Notes: a model not told the origin generated them from the letters alone. A stretch of 36,711 bases of DNA from Akkermansiaceae bacterium (GCA_025354565.1 JANXMQ010000010.1:1-36711); one strand, 5' to 3'; shown: positions 11,780 to 20,324, counted from the first letter of the stretch. Program-made: numbers and translations.

Positions 11780-13756
11780 TCACACTCGGATCGGCAGCAC
11801 AAAGAACGGCATCCCATTGCGGAAAAACTCTCGCTGCATGCCGAATACCGTGAAGTTATGCAGCAATCGCGTGATATAGGTTTCCTCATCAAAGACCAAT
11901 TGTCCGCCGAAGAACGTCGAGTTCGGATAGACTTCCGCCAACTCGCAGCCGACGGAAAATGCCGTACTCAGGATTTCCGTGCCAATCACGCTCCGTGATT
12001 CCGCCGATATACCACGTCCTCTCATGCACTCCGCATACTTGAGGACATCCCCGCCTACATCCTGCTCCAAGTGTTCGAGTTCCTCCGCACCCTTGAAGTT
12101 GCCAGCATCCACCACGCCGATCTCCACAAACACGAAATTCTTATACACTCCTGGAAACATTCTAACAATACCGAGCGTGGTATGCACGCCCAGGCCATTG
12201 AAGCCGTTCACAAAGATCACTGCAGTTTTCGCCTTGGGTTCGCATGGCAGGACCACGTCGGGTTTGGCTTTTCCCTCAGCGCTAAAGACCTCCACCAAGG
12301 CATCCAACCGCGATAGGCTGTGACGTGTCTGCTGGTAATGATTACGGATGTAAAACGCCACCGCGATCAGGATGCCAGTGACTACAATTGTCACCCAACC
12401 ACCTTCGTGAAATTTGATGACGCTCAACGCTATCAGGATCGTCGCTGTGAGAATGAAGCCAACCGAATTAACTAACAGTTTCGACTTCCAAGCCGGTTCC
12501 GTTGCGCGATCCAGCCACCAATGGCGGATCATGCCGAGTTGGCTTAGGGAAAACGTGATGAAGACGTTGATACTATACAGCACCACCAGCCACTCCACTG
12601 ACCCACGCGAAACCAAGGTCAGCACAAAGGCCGCGCCGCCCATCAGGAGGATGCCATTGTGCGCCACAAAGCGGTCGCTCAACGATGCAAAACGCGCGGG
12701 AAACCAGCGATCCAGCGCCATGTTAGCCAACACCCGTGGACCATCCAGAAAGCCGGTTTGCGCGGCGATGAATAGTAGCGCCGCCGCCGAGGCCATCGAG
12801 ACCACCACAAAGATATGCCCGGTCGCTCCCGGCCATGCCGCCGTGATCTGGTCGAACAAGATCGCATTGAGCGTTCTCCCATCCTCCGGCACCGAGTGAA
12901 ATAACAGATAGGAAAATAACAACCCGCCCACCATGACCGCCAGCGACACTCCCATGTAAACCATCGTGCGCTTGCCCGTGGCCACCCGTGGTTCTCGTAG
13001 GATTGGCAAGCCATTGCTCACCGCCTCGATCCCGGTATAACTTCCTGCTCCAAGGCTGTATGCTTTCAGCAGCAACAGCAGGATTCCCGCCGTCCCCAGA
13101 GTTGAGTGGGATTCGCTTAACTCGCGAGTGGTGCTGGTAAAAACCCCTGATGCATTGCCGAAATGAGTGAAAAATCCATACAAGATCGCAAATCCATGCG
13201 TCGCTAGAAACAGAAAAAACACTGGTGCCCAGATCATCACGGACTCCTTCACCCCGCGCAGGTTTAGCACCGTCAGCACCACCGTTGCCACCAGTCCCAC
13301 ATAGATTTTCCACGGTAGCCAGTCCGCAGGCAGCACCGAAAATAACTGATCCGCACCACTGGAGATGGAAATTGAAATGGTTAGCACATAGTCCACGATC
13401 AAGGCGCAACCGGAGACGACGCCAGCGGTTGGCGACAATAATTTGCTGGCCACAAGATACCCGCCGCCGCCGCCGGGAAAGCAGGCGATGATCTGTGAAT
13501 AGCTCGCACAAATGATGACGATGGTGAGGACTGTCGCCAGTGCGATGAACGGAGCCAGTGCCATGTGACTGCCCAGTGCCCGCATCGACTCCTCTGGTCC
13601 ATAGCAGGATGACGAAAGTCCGTCCGCTCCCAGTCCCACCCACGCCAGCACGGCGACGAGTGACATTTTGTGGAAAATCCCGTGATCGTGGATGTCTCGC
13701 GATTTGCCGATTACGATGTTCTTGATCCGGCTGCCCTGCTTGTTTGGTGTATTCAT
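11780..13756 (-). CDS. KimA-like potassium importer (APC superfamily)
   Basis: The 658-aa protein has about twelve membrane segments and a C-terminal cytoplasmic domain of roughly 180 residues. It matches the layout of B. subtilis KimA (YdaO), a K+/H+ symporter of the KUP/APC group: an N-terminal GLGADGLSSSCYGPEE region (KimA has LSSDALSSVAYGPEQ), FPGGGGGYLVASK, SISISSGADQ, TGIEAVSNGLP, and an AANTGF-like AAQTGFLDGPRVLANMA segment. A c-di-AMP riboswitch lies just upstream, the same control as B. subtilis kimA, and it sits between kdpFABC and kdpDE. Together these support K+ uptake rather than amino acid transport. Start ATG is at 13756. A generic APC amino acid permease remains possible but less likely. 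Confidence 0.85.
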   Translation of the reverse strand: MNTPNKQGSRIKNIVIGKSRDIHDHGIFHKMSLVAVLAWVGLGADGLSSSCYGPEESMRALGSHMALAPFIALATVLTIVIICASYSQIIACFPGGGGGYLVASKLLSPTAGVVSGCALIVDYVLTISISISSGADQLFSVLPADWLPWKIYVGLVATVVLTVLNLRGVKESVMIWAPVFFLFLATHGFAILYGFFTHFGNASGVFTSTTRELSESHSTLGTAGILLLLLKAYSLGAGSYTGIEAVSNGLPILREPRVATGKRTMVYMGVSLAVMVGGLLFSYLLFHSVPEDGRTLNAILFDQITAAWPGATGHIFVVVSMASAAALLFIAAQTGFLDGPRVLANMALDRWFPARFASLSDRFVAHNGILLMGGAAFVLTLVSRGSVEWLVVLYSINVFITFSLSQLGMIRHWWLDRATEPAWKSKLLVNSVGFILTATILIALSVIKFHEGGWVTIVVTGILIAVAFYIRNHYQQTRHSLSRLDALVEVFSAEGKAKPDVVLPCEPKAKTAVIFVNGFNGLGVHTTLGIVRMFPGVYKNFVFVEIGVVDAGNFKGAEELEHLEQDVGGDVLKYAECMRGRGISAESRSVIGTEILSTAFSVGCELAEVYPNSTFFGGQLVFDEETYITRLLHNFTVFGMQREFFRNGMPFFVLPIRV

Positions 13757-13822
13757 TGATGGGGTGTTTCGTTAGGGAAACCGCCACCACCCGCGAGAGT
13801 GGCAACTGTCCGCCCTTCCATT

Positions 13823-14020
13823 CACGCCTACGAGGTTAGCTGACGGGCTGAAGCATGGAAGTGCTCCCTGCGAACGGTTACCCGTTCCGTGCGCCCCGTC
13901 CCTGAAATTTCACTTCCAGGGAGTCCGGTTCCCCCGTGCTGCGCCTCGTGATGAGGAGCAACTTCGGCTGCTGTTTGTTGCGGAACGGGAGTGCGCTTCA
14001 CGCCTGAGCTTTGCAAGGGG
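13823..14020 (-). ncRNA. c-di-AMP riboswitch (ydaO/yuaA family)
   Basis: On the minus strand, 13825-13847 carries GTCAGCTAACCTCGTAGGCG, the near-invariant 3' signature of ydaO/yuaA riboswitches. Upstream are the other landmarks in order: GCAGCCGAAG (about 13958-13967), CACGGGGGAACC, a hairpin with CCCUG/CAGGG, GACGGGGCGCA, a hairpin GAACGG-GUAA-CCGUUC, and AGCCCGTCAGC. The 5' boundary is approximate. It lies about 65 bases before the KimA-like start. In this family c-di-AMP binding turns expression off, so K+ uptake would fall when c-di-AMP is high. A hairpin GCCAC/GTGGC between riboswitch and ATG lacks a T run, so the output may be at translation. Confidence 0.88.
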
Positions 14021-14052
14021 AAACATCCCGCAGGCCCGGAAACGCCGTGATT

Positions 14053-14093
14053 TTTACGCTTTTTTTACGCCGATGCCGCGCCCTTTAACTACC
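14053..14093 (+). promoter_or_regulatory. KdpE-type operator and promoter core of the kdpDE unit
   Basis: TTTACGCTTTTTTTA at 14053-14067 and GCCCTTTAACTACC at 14080-14093 repeat the arrangement at 7080-7120 with the same 27-base offset; similarity continues downstream (GTCAT and CGTGG). This predicts autoregulation of kdpDE by KdpE. The site is also about 300 bases upstream of the divergent KimA-like gene and beyond its riboswitch, so it might affect that promoter as well. Confidence 0.72.
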
Positions 14094-14194
14094 TAGCGTG
14101 TCATCGTGGTGCCAGATTGATTTCAACCATCACCGCTGACATGCACGGACCTCAGAATCGCAAACTCGCATATATCCCTGAATAGAAATTGAAT

Positions 14195-14593
14195 ATGACC
14201 CACAGCATCAAAACCCTGCTCACCGTCACATCAGCCGTTTTTCTAACGGGGGTGATTTTCTCTGCTTGGAGGTTCACCCGAACGAACGAAATTCCGCTCC
14301 CCGATGAAAAAGCCGCCGCGATGACACTTCTGGCCGATAAGCTTTCGGGGCCACGTTATTTCAGCATTTCACTCACCGGAGTTAGGTCTTCCGACGGGCC
14401 ATGGATCGGGGTGGCTGAGGCCGGACTTCAGGAAGACCGCGTGATTGCCGAACGCCATTGGGGCAAGGACCAGCGAGCGGAAGTGGATCAACTGCTCTCA
14501 CGACTTGCGGAACCTGTCCCGGCGAGGATGGTGGGTGGCTACCGGATCCCGCTTGAACGCTTGAATCTGGCGCTCGATGCCATTAAAGATTGA
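14195..14593 (+). CDS. Small single-span membrane protein, first gene of the kdpDE unit
   Basis: From ATG at 14195 (a TTG two codons upstream is also possible) this encodes about 132 aa with one N-terminal membrane helix (TLLTVTSAVFLTGVIFSAW) and a roughly 95-residue domain outside the membrane. I do not recognise a family. Its C terminus RLNLALDAIKD resembles the KdpC C terminus KLNLALDTFKK, and the topology is also KdpC-like, but no other KdpC motif is present. It follows the KdpE-type promoter and its stop overlaps the candidate TTG start of kdpD, so it is part of the operon. A role in sensing or in modulating the Kdp pump or KdpD is a reasonable guess only. Confidence 0.8.
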   Translation: MTHSIKTLLTVTSAVFLTGVIFSAWRFTRTNEIPLPDEKAAAMTLLADKLSGPRYFSISLTGVRSSDGPWIGVAEAGLQEDRVIAERHWGKDQRAEVDQLLSRLAEPVPARMVGGYRIPLERLNLALDAIKD

Positions 14594-17295
14594 GCACCTC
14601 CATGAACGACGACCACCGCCCTGATCCCGATGCCTTGCTCGCCCAAGTGCAGCGGGAGGAAATCGAGGAAAAACGCGGGCGGCTTTATATCATCCTCGGC
14701 ATGTGTCCCGGTGTGGGGAAAACCTACGCGATGCTGCTGTTAGCTCGCCAGCGGCAAAATGACGGCTTGAAGGTATTGGTGGGTGTTGTCGAGACGCATG
14801 GCCGCAAGGAAACCGCAGTGTTGTTGGAAAATCTAACTATCCTGCCGCGCCAACAAATCGCGCATGGCGACCACACGCTTGAGGAGTTCGATCTGGACAC
14901 CGCGATCCAGCGCCGCCCGGATCTGCTGCTGGTGGATGAACTCGCTCACACCAACGCGCCTGGCAGCCGCCATTTGAAACGCTATCAGGATGTGCTCGAA
15001 TTGCTAGACGCGGGTATCGACGTGGTCACGACGCTCAATGTCCAGCACATCGAGAGTCAGGTCGATATTGTCCGACAGGTCACTGGCGTGGCGGTGCAGG
15101 AAACCGTGCCGGACTCGCTGCTAGACCGTGCCCACGAAATTCAGTTAGTGGATCTCAGCGTGGAAAAACTCATGGGCCGCCTGACCGAGGGCAAGGTCTA
15201 TCTGGGCGAGCGCGCACAAGCGGCGGCGGAGGGATTTTTCCGTGAGGGTAATCTAACAGCATTGCGCGAACTCGCCTTACGCTTCACCGCCGAGCGGGTG
15301 GACCGCGATCTGGAAGACATCCGCAAGGCCCGCCGGATTAGTAGTCCGTGGAAAACTAACGCCCGCTTGATGGTGGGCGTTGGGCCGACTCCGTATTCGG
15401 AAAGTCTGATCCGCTGGACGCGCCGGGCATCAGGTCGGCATGGCTGTCCGTGGCTGGCGGTGTGGGTGGAGGGCACCCAACCGGTGAGTGCGCAGGAACA
15501 GGATCTGTTAGCCCGTGGACTCGGTCTCGCAAGGCGGCTTGGCGCAGAGGTGGTTCATGCGATGGGCGACGATGTGGCTGCCACTTTGCTAGAGGTGGCG
15601 CGTGATCGGAATGTCTCACAGATCGTCGTCGGCAAGGCGGACCGCCGGTCGCGTTGGCAAGCGACTTTGGCCGATCGGGTCATCGCAGGCAGTGGCGATA
15701 TTGATGTCTGCGTGGTCCGTCCAGTTATCGGGCGGCCATCCAATTTGCCTGAACAGAAGCGGCGGAAATTCGCGGCACCTGGCCAGGTCCGGGAATATGG
15801 CATCGCGCTGGGTATCGTCGTGGTTTTGACTGGAGTGTGCTGGCAGTTAGAACCCGTGGTCGGCTACACGGTGCCAGCCTTGGTCTATCTGTTAGCTATT
15901 TTACTCACGGCCTTCCAGATCAGCCGCCTACCAATGATTTTCATGGCCGGACTCAGTGCTCTGGCATGGAATTTCTTTTTCATAACCCCGAAGTTCACCT
16001 TCGAGGTGGGATCACTCCAAGACATGATTCTGCTAGTGATTTTTTTCGCTGTCGCACTGAGCATGGGTCAGCTAACAACCCGCCTGCGGGTCAGGGAAAT
16101 CGCCGAGCGGCGGCGGCAGCTTGAGACGGATGCGCTGCTCCGGGTCACTCAAAGCGCCGCCCTCTCGCCTGAGACCGGCAAGGGACTGGCTGAGGCATTG
16201 AAAATCATCAACTCGGTGATCGCATCAGATACCGCGCTCGTCGTACGCGAGTTGGATCGCACGCTTCCGGCTCAGGCGCACGAGGCGAGCACCTGGCAAC
16301 CGCTGGCACATGAACTCGGAGTTGCGAACTGGGCCTACGCGAACAAACAGATCGCCGGGCGCTTCACCGACACGCTGCCGCAGGCCGATGCCACTTGGTT
16401 TCCGCTCCAAACGGCGACCTCGGTGATGGGGGTGTTAGGACTCCGGCTCAGCGGGAACACGGCGGCTCTGGACTTCAACCGGCGTCAGGCGGTGGAAGCG
16501 TTTTCCCTGCAACTCGCACTCGTGTTAGAAAAAGAACATTTCATCCACGCCGTCAGTCAGGCGGAGGTGCTGGAGAAATCCGAGCGCTTGCGGAGAAATT
16601 TGTTAGACAGTGTTTCCCACGAGTTAAAAACCCCGTTGGCCGTCATCCGCGCGTCGATCGAGGGCATGGGCGAATCCGCCGCAAACCCTTATGTTGTCGA
16701 GATCGACACCGCGACCAAGCGCCTCCAACGGCTGGTGGACGGGCTGCTTCAGATGACGCGGCTTGAGTCCCAGGTCGTCGAGCCGCAACTTGAATGGTGC
16801 GATGTAAACGAGCTGCTAGAAGGCGCGGTCAAGGCAGCGGGCGATGCCATGGGCAGTCATCCGGTAAAGATCGACATCGCTTCTGATATACCCTTGATCC
16901 AAACAGATCAGGCGCTGTTGCTTCAGGCTCTGGCAAACATTTTACATAACTCCGCCGTGTATTCACCTGTCCAATCTGCGATCGAGCTAACAGCCCGTCA
17001 TGCCGGACAAAGACTTCGCCTAACAGTCCGCGATTACGGCCCCGGCCTGCCGCCGGGTGAGGAATCCCGCGTGTTCGGGAAATTCTACCGTGCGGCGGGC
17101 GCACCTGCTGGAGGAACCGGCCTCGGACTTTCCATCGCGCGGGGATTCGTCCAAGCCCTAGGCGGGGACATCGCCGGTTGGAATGACCCGGATGGCGGCG
17201 CTGTTTTTGAAATTTTGCTCAAGGCTGAATTCCTTGCGCAAGACGACGACGGTGCTTGTTTTCCGACTGAAATTGCGCAAGCTGCCCAAGTATGA
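14590..17295 (+). CDS. kdpD: Sensor histidine kinase KdpD
   Basis: KdpD senses K+ limitation and turgor and phosphorylates KdpE. The 901-aa product (from TTG 14590; ATG at 14602 gives four residues fewer) has the N-terminal KdpD domain with Walker A GMCPGVGKT (about 37-45) and VDELAHTNAPGSRH, a USP-like domain (about 250-375), the DUF4118 four-helix membrane block (about 398-490), a GAF-like stretch, the dimerisation domain with H677 in SVSHELKTPLA, and an ATPase domain ending GGTGLGLSIARGFVQALGG. Length matches E. coli KdpD (894 aa). The TTGA overlap with the upstream stop and the ATGA overlap with kdpE indicate translational coupling. Confidence 0.96.
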   Translation: MSTSMNDDHRPDPDALLAQVQREEIEEKRGRLYIILGMCPGVGKTYAMLLLARQRQNDGLKVLVGVVETHGRKETAVLLENLTILPRQQIAHGDHTLEEFDLDTAIQRRPDLLLVDELAHTNAPGSRHLKRYQDVLELLDAGIDVVTTLNVQHIESQVDIVRQVTGVAVQETVPDSLLDRAHEIQLVDLSVEKLMGRLTEGKVYLGERAQAAAEGFFREGNLTALRELALRFTAERVDRDLEDIRKARRISSPWKTNARLMVGVGPTPYSESLIRWTRRASGRHGCPWLAVWVEGTQPVSAQEQDLLARGLGLARRLGAEVVHAMGDDVAATLLEVARDRNVSQIVVGKADRRSRWQATLADRVIAGSGDIDVCVVRPVIGRPSNLPEQKRRKFAAPGQVREYGIALGIVVVLTGVCWQLEPVVGYTVPALVYLLAILLTAFQISRLPMIFMAGLSALAWNFFFITPKFTFEVGSLQDMILLVIFFAVALSMGQLTTRLRVREIAERRRQLETDALLRVTQSAALSPETGKGLAEALKIINSVIASDTALVVRELDRTLPAQAHEASTWQPLAHELGVANWAYANKQIAGRFTDTLPQADATWFPLQTATSVMGVLGLRLSGNTAALDFNRRQAVEAFSLQLALVLEKEHFIHAVSQAEVLEKSERLRRNLLDSVSHELKTPLAVIRASIEGMGESAANPYVVEIDTATKRLQRLVDGLLQMTRLESQVVEPQLEWCDVNELLEGAVKAAGDAMGSHPVKIDIASDIPLIQTDQALLLQALANILHNSAVYSPVQSAIELTARHAGQRLRLTVRDYGPGLPPGEESRVFGKFYRAAGAPAGGTGLGLSIARGFVQALGGDIAGWNDPDGGAVFEILLKAEFLAQDDDGACFPTEIAQAAQV

Positions 17296-17957
17296 CCGCC
17301 TTGATTATCGACGACGAAATCCAAATCCGGCGATTGTTGCGACTGGCCTTGGAGTCTCGAAACTACACCGTCCGCGAAGCGGAGTCAGGTCGGCTTGGCT
17401 TGCAGGAAGCCGCCTTCCACCGCCCAGAGGTGGTGCTGCTAGATCTGGGCCTGCCGGATATGGATGGCCTTGAAGTATTGAAAAACCTCCGTGAGTGGAG
17501 TGATGTCCCAGTGTTGATCCTTTCCGTACGCGACCAGGAAAATGTCAAAGTCGCCGCCCTGGAAAACGGCGCGGATGATTACGTGACCAAACCCTTCAGC
17601 ACGGCGGAACTCGTCGCCCGGCTGGCCGTGATCCAGCGCCGCCGCCACGGCAACGACGCACCCGAGATCGTCACCGGGACACTGCGGATTTGCTTAGACA
17701 GCCATGAGGTTTTTCTAGCAGGAGAAATGCTGCGGATGACTCCCACGGAATACGCGTTTCTCTGCGCGTTGGCCCGCCATGCTGGGAAAATCGTCACTCA
17801 ACGCCAACTGCTGCGCGAAGTCTGGGGCCAGCAAGGCGACGGTCAAACCCATTATCTGCGGGTTTACGCGAACCACCTGCGGAAAAAACTCGGCGGAAAA
17901 CTGATCATTCAGAACGAACCCGGCATCGGCTACCGCTTGCTCGACCCAGTGGGATAA
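17292..17957 (+). CDS. kdpE: Response regulator KdpE (OmpR family)
   Basis: KdpE activates kdp transcription when phosphorylated by KdpD. The 221-aa protein has a receiver domain (IIDDE near the N terminus, phosphoacceptor D51 in LLDLGLPDMDG, conserved Lys in DDYVTKPF) and a winged-helix DNA-binding domain (about 125-220) with TPTEYAFLCALARHAGKIVT, VWG and the C-terminal GIGYRL. Size and features match KdpE closely. Its start overlaps the kdpD stop by four bases. Two KdpE-type boxes in this window (7080 and 14053) are its probable targets. Confidence 0.96.
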   Translation: MTALIIDDEIQIRRLLRLALESRNYTVREAESGRLGLQEAAFHRPEVVLLDLGLPDMDGLEVLKNLREWSDVPVLILSVRDQENVKVAALENGADDYVTKPFSTAELVARLAVIQRRRHGNDAPEIVTGTLRICLDSHEVFLAGEMLRMTPTEYAFLCALARHAGKIVTQRQLLREVWGQQGDGQTHYLRVYANHLRKKLGGKLIIQNEPGIGYRLLDPVG

Positions 17958-17985
17958 TGCCAACTCTTATTCCTAAAGCTTGGCA
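17958..17985 (+). terminator. Weak inverted repeat after kdpE
   Basis: TGCCAA at 17958-17963 and TTGGCA at 17980-17985 can form a 6-bp stem directly after the kdpE stop. The loop is 16 bases and no T run follows, so this is only a possible terminator. The next gene starts 140 bases later. Confidence 0.25.
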
Positions 17986-18126
17986 AACTGCGCTCGGATC
18001 CATTCATGGATTTCCGCATTCTCGTTGATTCGCTTGCTATTTCCGGGGGATTTTGTCATTTCGCCCGCGGGAAGTAATTAACTTTTCTGTATCATTTAAG
18101 CTGCCGCAAGGCCACGATCCCCGCGC

Positions 18127-19854
18127 ATGCCCAGCGAAAAACTCCAGATCATCCGCACGACGTGGAAGCGTCTGCGTGAGGTTTTGCGGATGTTCGTGAA
18201 ATCGGAGCAAGGGCCCAAGGCGGTGACGTTCGCGGCGACGCTGGTGATTTTAATGGTCGGGATCAACGGGCTGAACGTGATCAACAGCTATGTTGGCCGG
18301 GATTTCATGTCGTCCATCGAGCACCGGAACATGGCGATATTCAGGCAACAGGCGTTTTTTTACGTATGCGTCTTCATCGCCTCGACGGTGGTAACGGTGC
18401 TTTACCGCTTCACGGAGGAGCGCCTTGGAATCCTGTGGCGGGAGCAACTGACGCGCAAACTCACCGAGTCTTATCTAAACGACCGCACCTATTATCGCTT
18501 GGATTCATCGACGGGGGTGGCGAATCCGGACCAACGGATTTCCGACGATGTGAGGGCATTCACGACCACAACGCTCTCGTTCACCTTGCTGATTGTTAAT
18601 GGCACTCTCACGGCGATTTCGTTTTCTGGCGTGTTGTGGAGCATCAGTCCTTTTCTGTTTTGCGTAGCGGTGGCCTATGCTGTCTGCGGCTCGGTGTTGA
18701 CTATATTTCTCGGCAGACCGCTGATCCGGTTGAATTACCATCAACTCGATATGGAGGCGAATTTCCGCTCCGACCTGATTCATGTTAGGGAAAACTCCGA
18801 GTCGATCGCCCTGGCCCACCGTGAGGGACGTTTCAAGGCCCGCTTGAACAAACGACTCGACGCCCTAACGGCTAATTTCCGGCGCTTGATCCGCATCAAC
18901 CGCAATCTTGGCTTTTTCACGAATGGTTATAACTATTTCATCCAGATCATCCCTGCACTCATCATCGCGCCGATGTTCATCTGGGGAGAAGAAGAGTTCG
19001 GTGTCATTACCCAGTCCACCATGGCGTTTGCGACCCTGCTCGGGGCGTTTTCGCTGATTGTCACGCAGTTCCAGTCGATCTCAGCCTTCACTGCGGTCAC
19101 CGCCCGCCTGCACACGCTCAACGATGCGATTGAGAAAGCCCAACGCACGACGCCATGCACAATCGCGGTTGAGGAGTCCCCGGATCGGGTTGCCTATCAG
19201 AACGTGGACTTGCACTCGGCGGATGGCGACCGACTGCTGGTGGCAGATTTGAATCTTGAAATCCTGCGTGGCTCGCGCTGGTTGGTGATCGGCAAGGAGG
19301 ACGCACCGAAAGTCGCGCTTTTCCGCGCAACGGCCGGCATTTGGGGCTGTGGTGGCGGCCAGATCATCCGCCCTGGGCTGGATGATATTCTATTCCTGCC
19401 GGAGCGCCCGTATCTCCCGCCCGGCACTTTGCGCGAGATCCTGTTGCGCACCGGTGCAGAGTCCGGGATGCCGGATGCTGTCATCATGGGAGAGCTTGTC
19501 AGGCTGGGCTTAGAAGAAATCGTCAGCCGCGCCAAGGGCCTCGATGTGGAACAGGATTGGGACGATCTACTGTCCATTGGTGAGCAACATTTGTTGTCGG
19601 TCTCCCGTATTTTTCTGGCGAAACCGGCGTTCGTTTTTCTGGACCGTCCGGGCAGTGCCCTGCCAAAAAACCAAATCTCCAGCATCCTTGATATGCTTAC
19701 GGAGCAGGGGATCGGCGTGGTGATCTTATCAAAAAATGGCGAGTCGCGCCTGCGCTATGACGCGGTTTTGGAACTCAAGGCGGACGGCTTATGGGAAGTC
19801 CGCCACGAGGCTCCGATGGATGCCAACAGCGACTTGAACAATTTGAGCTGTTAG
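18127..19854 (+). CDS. SbmA/YddA-type ABC transporter with a degenerate ATPase domain
   Basis: The 575-aa protein has an N-terminal transmembrane domain of the SbmA/BacA-YddA group (ABC_membrane_2 type; about 1-330) including the LNRWREQL-like GILWREQLTRKLTESYL and RISDDVRAF motifs, then an ATPase-like domain (about 355-560). The latter keeps the fold pattern but not the catalysis: Walker A is GKEDAPKV (389-396) instead of GxxGxGKS; the Q-loop is LPERPYLPPGTLREIL with E426 for Gln; the signature LSIGEQ (482-487) is kept; Walker B is FVFLDRPGSAL with R507 for the catalytic Glu; no H-loop histidine occurs near 530-540. In this family some members (SbmA, BacA) lack the ATPase and use the proton gradient, so transport might not need ATP here. 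Substrate unknown (peptides are usual). It is monocistronic and its stop overlaps that of rbfA. Confidence 0.85.
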   Translation: MPSEKLQIIRTTWKRLREVLRMFVKSEQGPKAVTFAATLVILMVGINGLNVINSYVGRDFMSSIEHRNMAIFRQQAFFYVCVFIASTVVTVLYRFTEERLGILWREQLTRKLTESYLNDRTYYRLDSSTGVANPDQRISDDVRAFTTTTLSFTLLIVNGTLTAISFSGVLWSISPFLFCVAVAYAVCGSVLTIFLGRPLIRLNYHQLDMEANFRSDLIHVRENSESIALAHREGRFKARLNKRLDALTANFRRLIRINRNLGFFTNGYNYFIQIIPALIIAPMFIWGEEEFGVITQSTMAFATLLGAFSLIVTQFQSISAFTAVTARLHTLNDAIEKAQRTTPCTIAVEESPDRVAYQNVDLHSADGDRLLVADLNLEILRGSRWLVIGKEDAPKVALFRATAGIWGCGGGQIIRPGLDDILFLPERPYLPPGTLREILLRTGAESGMPDAVIMGELVRLGLEEIVSRAKGLDVEQDWDDLLSIGEQHLLSVSRIFLAKPAFVFLDRPGSALPKNQISSILDMLTEQGIGVVILSKNGESRLRYDAVLELKADGLWEVRHEAPMDANSDLNNLSC

Positions 19855-20216
19855 TCCGGGTTCAAGTCTTCCAGCGGGGCCTTGGGCAGCTTGTCCACGG
19901 CTTCAAGGAGATTGACGATTTCCACACCGCGAACCGCCGAAGCATCGTGGTGAAAGCGCAGCACGGGCGTGGATTTGAGAACCACGCGCTTCATGATCTT
20001 GGATTGGATGTTGCCGTGGTCCTTGTTGAGTTTATCGATCACCGAGCCGGACTCACCGCCCAGCACACCAATCCAAACCTTGCCTTCTTTCAAATCCTGA
20101 GTGACCTCTACTTCACTAACAGTTACCAGCCGGTTATGCCATTCATAGTCTTTTTGAATGACATTGCCGATCTCACGGCGGAGCAGTTCGTTCACTCGAT
20201 CAAGGCGGCGGGACAT
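19851..20216 (-). CDS. rbfA: Ribosome-binding factor A
   Basis: RbfA binds the 30S subunit and helps 16S rRNA 5' end maturation. The 121-aa product starts MSRRLDRVNELLRREIGNVI, with the family's RVNELLRREI helix, followed by VTVSEVEVTQDLKEGKVWIGV and LRFHHDAS. Longer upstream in-frame starts give non-homologous residues, so the ATG at 20216 is chosen. It lies about 108 bases after infB in the common nusA-infB-rbfA order. Its TAA stop overlaps the TAG stop of the convergent ABC transporter gene within the four bases TTAG. Confidence 0.93.
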   Translation of the reverse strand: MSRRLDRVNELLRREIGNVIQKDYEWHNRLVTVSEVEVTQDLKEGKVWIGVLGGESGSVIDKLNKDHGNIQSKIMKRVVLKSTPVLRFHHDASAVRGVEIVNLLEAVDKLPKAPLEDLNPD

Positions 20217-20324
20217 GGGAGATGTTGATGGTTGAGAGTGGATCGTTGATTGAAAGAGAAAAATAAATTGCGAGGAAAGTTGCTCTTTCCTACTTCCAAC
20301 CATCTACTTCCAACCATCAACTTC
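20217..20324. repeat. infB-rbfA spacer with 14-bp tandem repeat
   Basis: TACTTCCAACCATC occurs twice head to tail at 20291-20304 and 20305-20318, with a further partial copy running into the infB stop. Next to it is an A-rich stretch. The rest of the spacer (about 20225-20275) resembles the spacer at about 29405-29450, sharing GGTTG, GTTGATTGA and a TAATT/AAATT-GCGAG segment. This is probably a minor dispersed or slipped repeat rather than a regulatory element. Confidence 0.5.

Noticed and set aside
12723..13805. 360-aa open frame on the minus strand
   Set aside because: It is another frame of the KimA-like gene; the KimA-like frame has clear membrane segments and family motifs.
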